This document shows positions 22,402-33,423 of a stretch of DNA of 64,000 nucleotides, in pieces. The notes under the pieces were generated by a model that was not told the DNA's origin, searched no databases, and was given only the letters and a program-made list of their open reading frames with translations. A program made the position numbers and the translations under genes. How positions within the stretch are numbered: position 1 is the first letter of the stretch; each line of letters begins with the position of its first letter. Source of the DNA: Gyromitra esculenta (taxonomy: Eukaryota > Ascomycota > Pezizomycetes > Pezizales > Discinaceae); contig JBCAML010000002.1 in assembly GCA_038503075.1 (NCBI GenBank), positions 248,001 to 312,000 on the forward strand, written 5' to 3'.

Positions 22402-23310
22402 TCAAATCCTCGAAGTGACCCTATCCCTTACAACCCTATCCACCGCCTCCTGTGCTGGCTCATCCCCATTTACCAAGTCAATCCATAATCCTTCGGCTCC
22501 TCCCTTCTGTAGCAACCTCACTGCCACATCTGCCACGTCAGCTCTTGTCACACCCCCCTTCGCTCTTGCTCTCCCCAGGTCAACTCTGCCTGTTGGTGGA
22601 TTATCATTCAACGCTCCTGGCCTAAGATGGATATCTTCCCAGCCGACTTTCTTCCCTCCACTGCTCTCGAGTTTTCTGCTCTCATCATAGAGAAACTCGT
22701 CGGCTTGAAATTTAGCTTCACAGTAGATAGGGATTGCCTTCCATCCGCCATTAAAGGTCGCGATGTCTTCCTCACTCCAGTACGGTGCAGGGGAACGACG
22801 CGCCACTGACGCTGAGACAGTCAAGAATTTAGAGACAGAAGGTGCAGCGATAGAGGCAGCGATATATTTTTTGGCTGCCTCTTGATCAACGGCGATTGTA
22901 CGCTCTGCGCCGCCCTTGCCTCCAGCTCCTGTAGTCCACAATTTTGATATCAGATTCTAGATGCACAAAAAAATGGATTGATATATGGAATCGTACCAGC
23001 AGACCAAACGACCCAATCGATTCCCTGGAGCTGCTCTAAGATCGCCTCATGAGGAGTTTCCTCGAGAGAACTGACAAGTGGCTTGACAAGGTCTGGGTTG
23101 GATGGTGGGGCTTTTGCTTTGATGTCAGGGATTTGCGAGGCATCACGGATAACAGAGGTCACTGTATGGTTTGCTGCGGCGAGGAGTCTGGTAATTTCCA
23201 AGGCGATTTTGCCATGGCCTAGGGTGGAGAAAGTTAGCACTCTTTTTTACCACTTAGCAGGACATGAAGGATAGGCCAGGAGGACCTCCAAGAATGATAA
23301 CGTTAACCAT
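22402..23310 (-). CDS. NAD(P)-binding Rossmann-fold protein (atypical SDR / NAD-dependent epimerase type)
   Basis: Three exons, 23310-23286, 23218-22997 and 22928-22402, give 257 residues, about normal for single-domain atypical SDRs. The first splice rebuilds the dinucleotide-binding loop ILGGHGKIALEI (a GGxGxxA motif, residues about 7-18), strong support for that join although donor GTCCTC is weak. Later blocks are SVIRD (end of beta-2), a VVWSAG strand, VDQEAAKKYI, FLTVSA, and ADVAVRLLQ near the C-terminus. The tyrosine-lysine catalytic pair of classical SDRs is not obvious, so it may be a regulatory or redox protein rather than a dehydrogenase. Substrate unknown. Confidence 0.8.
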
Positions 23311-24582
23311 TTTGAGTTTCGTACGATTTTGAGTTTCAGTGAATGGTGGGTATAGACGAATTTTATGATTAAATGGCAGAGAAAGAGATCTGGTAGTTAT
23401 TGCTGAGGGGATGTGGGGTTTTGCGGGAATCAACAATCGAAGCTGGAGTTGACGTCATCGCAGAACTGCAAGGGTTACACTGCACTAAGATTGCTAGAAT
23501 ACCACGAGTGAGACTGAGTTTTGGATGAGGCTTTACCGAGATTCGAAACCAATTTACCCGATACAGATTTGACTGCATCTGCAACTTGAAAAATTTGTCA
23601 TTTTAGCAAGCCGTGAATGTAGTGAGACTAACGAAGCCCTAGCCCTAACCTAACCCAAGTCAATGATCGATAAAACCAAGCCTTGAGTATCCGAATCTGG
23701 TCCCTGGGATACTTTGCTCAATACTTTGCTTTATTGGGTCGAAATAGTCCTTGCTCTCTCTGTAGGTCCGAACTAAATTTTGGGTAGTCCCTGTGGCTAA
23801 GGAGAAGATATGATATATGAGTGACAGTTAGCGAAAACCCCGTAGTGATGAAGTAACACCAAAAGAGACGGCCCCATTCAAGCAGTATAGAATCTAGTGG
23901 AGAACACTTTAGAGCCTTCAGAATTAATTTTTCAGCCTTTTTCAAATGTTGGATGGTTGTAAAAACCCACAAGTGAAGATTCAATGATTTGGTCTTGGCT
24001 TGTTTTAAATGCACAAACAGTTCCAAATTCCTTTTCTAACCTTATAAAATACTGAGAAGACCTCAAATTTATTTTATTGGGAGTTTGGGTCCTCAAATCC
24101 ATTAGTGTGAGCTCATTTGATGTAGCCGAGAAATATCTCTAAGTGGTATTTTCTCAAAACCCTTCACAACAGCGCTACGGGGTTCTCGCTGACTGTCACC
24201 CAAATACCGCTTGCTTAGACCCGCGTTCGGAATCTCGGCCGATGACCCGTAAAGAAATCGAGTATTAAGGACAGGGCGAATATCAGTGGCCAGAATGACT
24301 ATTAGATGGGAAGTCAAAGTCTTTGAATATATTTGCAATAGATATATGGACAAAATTGATAAGTGAGAAGATATAGCGGAAGGAGAGAGGTAGACGACTA
24401 AAGACGCTGAATAAACAAGAGCTCGTCAAATGCGCGTCAGGTGTCTTTTATTCATACTAAGGCGTCAATATTTAAACCACCTCTGATAGTTCAACCTCAT
24501 ATTCCCCATTAAAATTTGTTCATCCCTTATCTCTTCTCTCTAGAAAAGCAAAAGGATACTCATCACCCTTTACGAATACAAG
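23311..24582. other. Intergenic with telomere-like box
   Basis: About 1.3 kb of divergent promoter between the SDR-like gene and secreted protein B. The tract CCCTAGCCCTAACCTAACCC at 23637-23656 resembles interstitial telomere repeats or telobox promoter elements. Otherwise only random short frames. Confidence 0.55.
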
Positions 24583-25137
24583 ATGAAGTCTATCTCAGCT
24601 ACCGTCTTCCTTTTCTTGCTCTTGCTTCTCCTTCGCCTCGCTGCTGCAGAGTTTCCAGCTGTTAGTTCCCTTGATCAGCGTAACCGCCCATCGAATGTCC
24701 GCATCAATGCCCGCTCTCCCACCAGGAAGCAGCATCTCAATAACCCAAACCAGAACTTTGATTACAATTACCTTTCAGAATACATCTACTGTCAGGTCAC
24801 CGGAAATTCCCCATTCTCGAAAGACGTTTCTAAGGCCGTTGCTTCTCTTGGTGACAATAAGCTAAGAACACTAAGATGTGTCTGTGATAATACACCTAGT
24901 GACGGAGAGAATCAGTTCTGCAATACGTTGGCGTTTGATGGGTCCGCTGCGATTTCAATCTGTACCACCTTAACAAAAAGAGTTGATTGTAAAAAGATTG
25001 CTGCAATTGTAGCTGCTATGAGTGCTAAATGTGAGGAGGAATACCACGGCGAGTTTAGGATAGGTGGGAGGGTTAGGATGGCTTGGGGAAATATTTATGT
25101 CTTTAATAGCACTATGCAACTTAGGGTTGGGGAATAG
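24583..25137 (+). CDS. Small secreted cysteine-rich protein B, 184 residues
   Basis: Intact frame with a strong signal peptide (MKSISATVFLFLLLLLLRLAAA, cleavage near AAA-EF). An Arg-rich segment of about 45 residues follows that could be a propeptide (ARSPTRK contains dibasic-like sites). The C-terminal domain has seven cysteines and aligns by eye with protein A at 17724-18128: SKDVSKAVASL, GSAAISIC, VDC, IVAAMSAKC, IGG and IYVFN in the same order and spacing. It is therefore a divergent member of the same family with an N-terminal extension. It probably acts outside the cell; the role is unknown. A TATA-like AATATTTAAA and a CT-rich leader precede it. Confidence 0.75.
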   Translation: MKSISATVFLFLLLLLLRLAAAEFPAVSSLDQRNRPSNVRINARSPTRKQHLNNPNQNFDYNYLSEYIYCQVTGNSPFSKDVSKAVASLGDNKLRTLRCVCDNTPSDGENQFCNTLAFDGSAAISICTTLTKRVDCKKIAAIVAAMSAKCEEEYHGEFRIGGRVRMAWGNIYVFNSTMQLRVGE

Positions 25138-25644
25138 TTGGTGGGCTTTGAGGAGAACTAGGGAAGAGGTTCTCCCATATCTAATAGACTAAAGTTGCAG
25201 ACGTAGGAATATAGCAAAATATTATGCATACGGATGCGTTTGTAGTGGAAACTAGGGTGGAACTTTCAAATGATAACTGGGAAGTCTTTACTATTACACT
25301 TTCCTATTATAAGATCGAAATCGCCTTGTATCTACATCTTAAGGATTGAAACACGAGAAATCTAGTCTTAAGGTAACATCTATGACACTTTCCTTCAATC
25401 TCTCTTGTCGCACGAACTGGGCATTGCTCTAACAGACGAAGCCTTAAATTTGGGCTCCTCTATAATCTTTTTTCTTGGATACAGTAATGCCTTAGTGAAA
25501 TGATAATCGAATTCCACCATATTCATGAAACCTGTGGTCATTCTCGGGGTTAATATCCCTTAAACTGATCCTCGCTTTTCTATCACGAAGGTGTAGGGTG
25601 TGTGAGAATACTAATTCATCAATTATTGTCTCTAGCTACCAAAA
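25138..25644. other. Intergenic, convergent 3' flanks
   Basis: 507 bases between the 3' ends of secreted protein B and REV1. Nothing else visible. Confidence 0.5.
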
Positions 25645-28600
25645 TTAGCCTATTGGCATACTCTCAAGCTTCCTAAAATCGTAAAAATCATACCCTATCC
25701 CAAAATCAATCGGCGCAAGCCCCAACTCATCAAGTGCGCCATTCACAGTTTTCGCAAATTCCTCCAATACAATCCTCCATTCCCCCTCCTCATGTCCAAC
25801 AACCGTCAGAAAGAATCGGACCACTTCATCTGCTTTGGGTATGTTGTTCTCTACTAGTACTAGTCTCCTCAGAAACTTTGCAAATTCGTCTGTATCCTCT
25901 TCATGGGGACCAATTTCTGCACACCGCTCATACCAATCCAACAACGTGTCTCTAATTTGTTCTATAGTCCCGACTGCTCTTCCACTGCCCAAAGTGTATT
26001 GCCTGCTTGGCATCGGCAATCTTACAGCATTCGCCAAGCGTTCGCGTTCTGCAACTTCCTTCAGCTCCTGCTTTCGGGCTGCTTCAAGCCTAAGTTCACG
26101 TGTCTTCACGGCTTGTGCTATTTGATGTTGGCGGGATTCTTCATCGACTGCGTCAAACCATTCTCTGTCTACCTCCCCTTCGTCGAATAGCCAGCTAGAT
26201 ACATCGTTGCCTTTCATGTCGGTAATCTTTTCTTGATTGTTATTAGTCCCTGAGGGACCTGCCTTTGTTACTGGTGGGCGACCCCGTTTCTTCTTTGGAG
26301 GAGAATCGATTCCGCTCTTCCTGGAGGGTAAAGGCTGAATCTTTCTTGGACTATGCGGGGGTGTTGTGTTATTCGCCCACGGGAGAGATCTATTTTTTCG
26401 AGGGCTTGGAGGGAGGGGTTTTGTTTTAGGAGGAGATATGGGGGCTTGTGCTCTTCCTATCCGTTTGTTTTCTGCCTCGTGTTCCGCTATGATTTCCGCT
26501 CTCATTTCGCTACCCAGTTGATTCCATATTTCGATATCATACTGTGAACCAGGAGGTGGCTGGCTTAGGGGTTGTGGTAACAAGGAGTTCTCTATTCTTT
26601 TTTGCTCTTCCGCCTCCTCTTTTTCTTTCATCTTTTGTATAATATAGTTCCGGTGTTCTGTAGGTAGATATGGTAGCACATCAGGATCAACTCCCATCGA
26701 TATATCGATCTGTGTACTTATTAGATCGTCGGGTTGCCATTTCGATTCCTGTTGCATCTGAACTTCCTCCTTCCGCGCTGCAGGTACTACCGAGGATTCT
26801 TGTTGCACCTGCATCAACTGTACTTTCTCTTTTCGCGCTGCGGATATTATTGAGAAGGAGTCTAGTAATGTCGTAACTTTCGGTTTAACATAAGTTTTTA
26901 TCAGTGGCCGTTCTGGCGGTATGTTCGCCTCCCCCATCACCACTCCCGATTTCTCCCCCTTTCCCCTTTCGCCACTTTTTCCCACAGGATCCTTCAAAGG
27001 CACCTTCTTAAAATAATCCAGCCTCTTTTGACTAGGCTCTGACTTATTCTGCGCCCTCTCTAACCTCGTCATCGTTAGCCCAAGCCCTCTCAGCTCACCC
27101 GGAGAGATCCTGCAAGTTCGTAGCATGGTCACCGCCTCTTTGCCAATGATGTTTCCATTTGAGGTTGAGACGCCAAGGGTCATGCTTTTGTTGAGGGTGT
27201 CGCACTTGCCACAGCCCAAGTGTTTCGGGGTAATGAAGGGTGCGTTTGTTGCTCTTTTGTTCACTTTTAGTGTCAAATGTTTACCCTTAACGCCTTCTTG
27301 TTTCATCCTTTTCTCAACTTCCTCTGCGATATCCATCACAAACTTTTCAGCTTGTTCCTGGTTTTCAAAGCGGACACCCCAGTTACTATTTGGAGGATTA
27401 GCTTATGAGTCTAGTATGCGAGTGGGAGAGCGTAACTTACACGTCAACGGAAACGCTTTTTCTCACGGCCATTTGACCCACGGCCATATCGTCAAGACCT
27501 CTACAGTACCCCCACAGCTTCTCGCCCGTCTTCTCTCCCAGTACATTCTTCAGCCTTTCTTTACTAAAACCTCTGACCTCCCCAACTGTACTAGTTCCTA
27601 ATTTCTCCTCCACCTTTTTTGCAATATTGTATCCGATCCCAGGTAACTCGCGTACTGCAACTTCACTCATAAATTCCAAAACCTCGGAATTCTTGATCAA
27701 ATATTGTCCGGCGGGCTTCGCTTTCTTTGTCGCTAATTTCGCCAATAACACGTTTCTGCCGATTCCGATTGAGACTTCAAGACCTCCCGTTTTTTTCCTG
27801 CAGTTGTCTCTGATCTGAGTTGCGATAACGGAAGCCATGTTCTCCTCTTGCTCAACCTCCAATTCCATATCGCAGCAGAGATTACTGATATCCACCAATA
27901 CCTCATCAACGCTAACAGCTTGAACCTTTTCCGCCCCTATTGACAATACCTCCTCGTAGAAAGCTTTGCTAGCCACTTCGTATTTAGGGAACTCGTACGG
28001 TAAACAAGTAATATTGGGGCACAGCTTTTTGGCTTCTTCCATCCACATGCCGTTTTTTACGCCAAATTCTCGAGCTGAATAATTGCAGGATGCAATTTCG
28101 GAGGTGGTACTATTCTCGGCGTTACCATGAGCTATTGCAACAGGCTTTCCCAAGAGGTCAGGGCGATCGCGCGTAGAGACAGCGGCAAAAAAGCAGTCGA
28201 AATCAACATGGAGAATATACGACCTCGGGCGAGATTTCTTGGATTTCGTGTGTTCAGGAGAAGATTTTGCCTCAGCCAGCACCTGAAACTCCGCGCGGAG
28301 CTTAGCTTTCCCTGTTTAAACGCATGATTAACTAAGCAGAGGGTAGTTATTGGAAGGTGGATATATTACATGTACTTAGCTGATGTAGTCGGCTTTCTTC
28401 GTGATACTTCTGCAGGAAACCAGGGTTTAGACATGTCTGTTCCCGAATACCAGGAGTCGACAAATATCTTGCCATTTTTTGCTCGGCGGTCGTCTCTAAA
28501 CTCGTATTTTCTTCAAGAGCAAGCGTTGGCATTTCTTTGAGGAGTTCAGAAGGTTGGTTTAAGGGTTCGATAGCCTTCGGAGATTCCTTAGGCATTGGCA

Positions 28601-31095
28601 GAGTCTCACGTTCTTGAAGAAGCTTAACGGGCGTTAAGGATTCCATTTTAAACGGTTCGCTATCCTCTAATACGTTTAAATCCACAGAAAAGTCCATTTT
28701 CTCAACCTTTTCTCCCTCGTCTTCCTCCATAGGTTCTGCAAAATCCACTGGGGAGACGAAGATATCCTCTGCCGCAGACCCCAAAGCTTTCGGTATATTG
28801 GGATCCTCCCCAGGCCCTATTTTTTTAATACCCCCAGCAAAGTCCACAGGGGTGCCATATAAGGATTCAAAACTGTCATTTGGGAATGGGATAACTTCTT
28901 TCTGACTGCTTTCAACTTGATGCAACTTATCGACTGTTGGTAGGGTTGGAGCTTTTGCTCCCAATCCATTCGTTATACCGTTAAACAGCTCATCTCCCTT
29001 TATTCCTGTCATCCGCTCATCCTCAATTCCCCAGCCAAAGTCTTCATCCTCATCCATTAAGTCTTCGGGGGAGAGACTGTCTTTTATTTCCTTAATTCCA
29101 TTCCCTAACTCCACCTCGACTCTTGTGTCCGCAGAAAGGGCTATTTCACTTCCAGCTTGTCCCACAGGCCCCGCATGACCGGTGGCATATCCTTTCTCCG
29201 CGAGTTGTTTTTCCGCTGTTTCTTTTTCCGGTGGTTGCCGTACCACAATCACTGAGCCTGGAGACGAGCCTTCTGCAATAGGCTCTACTACCATCGCGTC
29301 TATACTTCTATTATCTCTAGCTTCAGAACCCCCCCTCGCTTTTTGGGATAGTTTAACGGGTCCTTTCGTTTTTCCGCTCTCATCGCCACACTCACTCCCA
29401 TTTTCTTTTCTTTGTTTCTTCTGCCACTCCCTCAGAAGCCTGTCAAACTCCCCGTCCTTTAGATCCTGCTTTAACTGTCGCTCGGGCTCCCATGACGCTT
29501 CTTCGAGCGGATACCCTTTCCATAACACGAGATACTCTGTCCATGCTCGCCGATTCTTTCGTTTCGGGTAGCTGTTTTCGCCAATGAAGGATTCCACTTC
29601 GTAGGCCTCCTGGCCGTTGATTATTGTTACTGGTTCTGGTCTTAATGACGGTTCTGGCTTTGATGATTGTTTTGGTTGTAATGTTTTTTCGGCGACTAAG
29701 GGTGCGCGGATCTTTCGATTCCCAGGAATCTTTTGGGCTAGATGTGGTGGGAAAGTATTTGGCGGTGGTGGGGAATTTGTGGATAGGAATATCTTGGATT
29801 TAGGTGTCATGGGGTTATATTCTTGAGCAACGTCTTTTGGGGGTATAGGACTGGTGGATGGCATAAACACTAGATTTACTGGCTCAAGATCTTCGTCTTC
29901 TCTATCTTTCCAGGAACTAGGTGCGATCTTTTCTTCCGCCTCGAACGAGTGTGTGTGGTTTTTAGAATTTGCCTGTGAGAGAGAAAGGTGCATTTCATCG
30001 CGATCACTGAGTAGCTGTTGTGATTGATGGCCCGCAATGGAGGTAAAACTTGTATCATTTGCGGGTAGTTGATATGATGGGAATTCGTCTTCGTCAAGAT
30101 CAAATTCGTCTGAAGGAGGAATTATAGAATCTCTCGGCAGCGAACTAGATCCAGGCCGAGGATGGTCCACCACTTTCTTTATAGACGATGATCCGAGCGT
30201 AGCCGTCGATCGAGAAATATATTGATCTGTATCCACCGTTTTCTTCGCCCCGGGCGTAGAAATTGGTCGATCTACCATCTCGTCTATTCCCAGCGATCCA
30301 GCTCCAAAGATCTGCCGATTTGCAGCCCTTTTTATAAATAATGACCCTGGATTCGCTATTGGCCGATCCACCACCTTTTTGACTCCCAATAACATTCCCA
30401 TACTGTTTTGCGGAGAATTATCCCCGTCATCGCTACCCCCTTGTGCAATAGCAGGAGACGAAAAACTCAATTTCCTCTGCGCTGGTGTCTCATCAATAAG
30501 CCTAAACTCGCTCCACGGTAGTAGCACTCCTGCCTTAACGCACTCCGTAATCCATTCAGGCCGCACGACTCTATATCTAGCGAATTCAACTCGCTTCTTT
30601 AGCGTGAGATTAGAGGCAATTATATGTGTTACTTGTGTTTTCCCATCCAGGTATTGAAAACGGACGCCGCTGTGTTTGACAATAAGTTGACCTAGTTCGT
30701 AGGGCGTGGGATAAGTTTCGCCATTTATCCAAATCGCAAGGCCGCGGAATATGGGTGGATGCAAAGATGCATGTTCCGCACGTATATAGGCGTCACGGTT
30801 CTGAATCTTAGTGCGCTTATTACGCTGGTAGCTACCGGGAGAGTAATTTAGTCTTGTTCCCAGAACGTTGTTAGGGTGGGTGATTTACTCTCCTAGTCCA
30901 CTAAATGTGGAGGCTGCGTATTCTTCGCCTTCCTCATTACTAAAACTACCTATAAAGAATCATCAGCGAAGAGTCAACGCTCGGTTCTTGTCTCTAACTA
31001 GATAAAGGAGGTACAGAAAGAGGAAACGAACGAGCATCAAGTTTTTTCGCCAGTTCTCTGGCCTTCTGATCAGAAGCCTCAAGCCTTCGAGTCAT
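25645..31095 (-). CDS. REV1: DNA translesion polymerase REV1 with inserted chromodomain
   Basis: Nuclear Y-family deoxycytidyl transferase and scaffold for translesion synthesis. Five exons join in frame: 31095-31032, 30949-30889, 30831-28370, 28311-27441 and 27385-25645. Length is 1732 residues, against roughly 1000-1250 for most fungal REV1. Domains in order: N-terminal REV1 segment (EEGEEYAAS...TKIQNRDAYIR); BRCT, about 68-155; a disordered region with imperfect repeats, about 190-275; a chromodomain, about 451-511 (YEVESFIGE...EYLVLWKGYP...SWEPE), with cage residues Tyr452, Trp479 and Tyr482; GFLQKYHEESRLHQLSTWKA; then polymerase with DFD (Asp899, Asp901) and SVDE (Asp998, Glu999). It ends with UBM1 (GVDPDVLPYLP, about 1384), a weaker UBM2, a basic KKKRGRPP and the REV1 C-terminal domain (about 1648-1728). 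Identity is firm; the chromodomain is the novelty. Confidence 0.95.
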
Positions 31096-32159
31096 GGCGA
31101 ACGAGAATCTCTCAGAGTTTCTCAAGCCACAATATGACGAAGTGTAGATTTGGTGAATGTTAGATGGACGTGGGGGTGACGCGACGCGTTAGGTGGTTGA
31201 CCTTGGTGTTAAGGGTTAGGGGTAGCGGTACAACTTGGTTAACACTAGTACACGTGGTTTAGCGGTACCGATGTCAAATCTGAATGACTTGCCTGTTGAC
31301 TTGGACGGCTCATGCACCATAACCTTACGTGGACTTCAAGCAGACAGATTCCAAATTCCAAAACTTAGAAAAAACATTTCATTACAGGAAATGTGGTCGC
31401 TCCCATCACCAGAGAGTTCCCCAAACGTCAAAGATGGCAATGCACAGGAGATTTCACATACCACTCTAGAGTACTGCGGGTGTGGTGCTGCAAAAGTCTT
31501 GTCAGCAAGGCCCTAGAAGAGTCCTTGAGGGAATTTCAAATTGCTCGTATTCACTACTACAAATACTGATACTATCCCGCCTGCCCTCCTCAACTCGGCT
31601 CAGCGGCGCGTCGCAGGATTTGGGTGTCCAGTTATGCAGCCCAGCCCGGAGACCTGCTGTGCCCAGAGTCTGACATTATCCTAACATCCCGTTCCAGTAA
31701 ATACCCCGTGTGGCAGCCCTGGTCCCTCCTCTCTACCTGAACCCATGACGTTCAAGATCTGCAAACAGCGTGATGTTCGACGAATTAGCGTAACTCTTCG
31801 GGCTGACGCCGTATACGCGTCATGAGTGTTGTTGGCTGCTGCGCCTCGCTTCCCATTAGCTCCGGAGATTCCGCAGAATTCAAGTCCGCTCATGGAGAGA
31901 CACAAGTCGCATCCGTTCCGCCATGTAGTCAGGCTTGGCCTTGTGGGAGACACACAAAAAGGACTTTTATTTCTGCCCACAAAACCAGGAGGGTCGCCTA
32001 TTTCTCTAATTCTTTCAGCTCGATAGCTCATTCACACTTGAATTTGTTGCATAGCATATCATCCTTCACTCACATCACATCATTGCACTCGAGCACAACG
32101 CGATTCTGCTTATCACATCGCATATCGCTACATAGTCCGGAAAGGGAAATCGTCACAAG
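31096..32159. other. Divergent promoter region REV1 / RCR
   Basis: About 1.06 kb between two start codons. It contains ttaagggttaggggtag at 31209-31225, a telomere-like box roughly 115 bases upstream of the REV1 ATG. Short open frames here have random composition. Confidence 0.55.
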
Positions 32160-32839
32160 ATGGATGAAGTCATTAAGCATCTAAGAACTAGAGACTTCAA
32201 CGACTACTACAACGGCGATGATTTCAGTAACAGTAATGAGTAGGTCCCACTTCTCTACGTTCACTAGAGTATAGGTTTAGACATTAACATATCTTTCCTA
32301 TTCAGTCAATGTTTCAGCTATGCCTATGGCTGGACCGACTGCTACTCCAACTGGAACTCATGGGGTAAATGGGTCTTTATGGCCGGCATCATCGTCGCCT
32401 TCATTGTCCTCATCGCCCTTTGCGCGTAAGTTATCTGCTGCCTTCACATATACCCGGCACTAACCTGCTCTCCAGATTCGTAGCTCGTCGTCGCCGTCGT
32501 CGTGGTCTTCAACCGTATTACGGTACTGCCTGGATGCCTTTCCGCCCCAACAATCCTGGTAATAGCCCACAGCAATTCCAAACTTATCCTCCCCAGCAGT
32601 ATGACAACCAGCAATCGGGTGGATATTATGCACCTCCAGTGTACACTCCTAGCCCACAAATGACAGGAACCCATTTCCAATCATTTACTCCACCACCGCC
32701 AACGGGCCAAGGCTACACATCACCCCCTCCGAGACAGCAAAGCCCTAGCCATGCGATACCCCACCATTCAACTGGAGGATCTGATTACTATATGCCACCA
32801 CCTGGGCCACCACCAGCGGCACACGTAGGAAAGTACTAA
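32160..32839 (+). CDS. RCR-type membrane protein (chitin synthesis regulation / Congo red resistance family)
   Basis: Single-pass membrane protein of the family of yeast RCR1/RCR2, which influence chitin deposition and plasma-membrane trafficking. Three exons, 32160-32239, 32306-32425 and 32476-32839, give 187 residues. A short acidic lumenal N-terminus with paired Cys (QCFSYAYGWTDCYSNW) precedes one membrane helix (VFMAGIIVAFIVLIALC, about residues 48-65). Then comes a strongly basic stop-transfer (FVARRRRRRG) and a Pro/Gln/Tyr-rich cytosolic tail with several PPxY-like segments (PPQQY, PPVYTP), typical docking sites for Rsp5/Nedd4 ligases. The layout matches the family closely. It is divergently transcribed from REV1 with no functional link apparent. 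Confidence 0.88.
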
Positions 32840-33349
32840 ACGGTTGATAACCAGGAGTAGTGTTTTCTTTCCTCCTTTTCTTTCCTTCATATTCTCGATT
32901 AGTTTCATGGTAGTATACGATGGGGGGTTTTACCTAGGCGCTATTTATTATCTTTATTTCGTTTGTTTCGGTCTGGAATTGGGGGTTCGGTTGGGCTTGG
33001 TTTTTTTTTTATTCCATCTTTGCAGGGTATTATTTCCTTTGTACATCGTGGGTGTGTTAGTACACGCAGCTCCAGAAACTGGATCTTTTAAGCTATCAAA
33101 AAGGAGGCCTAAGAGATTGATCTCATTCACGTGAATGGCTATCACACATATATATATATAATTATTATCTTACTCCTACGTGTATTCGTTTGCTTTGGCT
33201 AATAGTTTGGGTATCTTTGTTTCGAAGTAGCCCACCGGAATCGGTATGGACTATTTCCGCTAGCGCGCAACTACCATCATCTCTACTATCGATAAAATTA
33301 CTAGATCCAGAAGAGGAAACATCGAAAAAGTGTGCTGCGCCAAAAAGTT
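32840..33349. other. 3' flank of RCR gene
   Basis: T-rich 3' untranslated-like sequence and a short TA microsatellite (about 33149-33162). No gene. Confidence 0.5.
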
Positions 33350-33423
33350 CTTCCCCGGGAAGGCTTGAACTTCCAACCTCTCGATTAACAGTCGAACGCG
33401 CTAACCAATTGCGCCACGGAGAA
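33350..33423 (-). tRNA. tRNA-Asn (anticodon GTT)
   Basis: 74 nt, no intron. All arms fold: acceptor TTCTCCG/CGGGGAA (7 bp with one T-G pair), D arm GCGC...GCGC with loop AATTGGTTA, anticodon arm TTCGA-CTGTTAA-TCGAG, T arm GGAAG-TTCAAGC-CTTCC, discriminator G. The GTT anticodon in the loop CTGTTAA reads asparagine codons. Standard internal A and B boxes are present (TGGCGCAATTGG and GTTCAAGCC). CCA is not encoded, as usual in eukaryotes. Confidence 0.96.

Noticed and set aside
23637..23656. Possible internal telomere or chromosome end-fusion site
   Set aside because: Only about three degenerate repeat units; far too short for a telomeric array.
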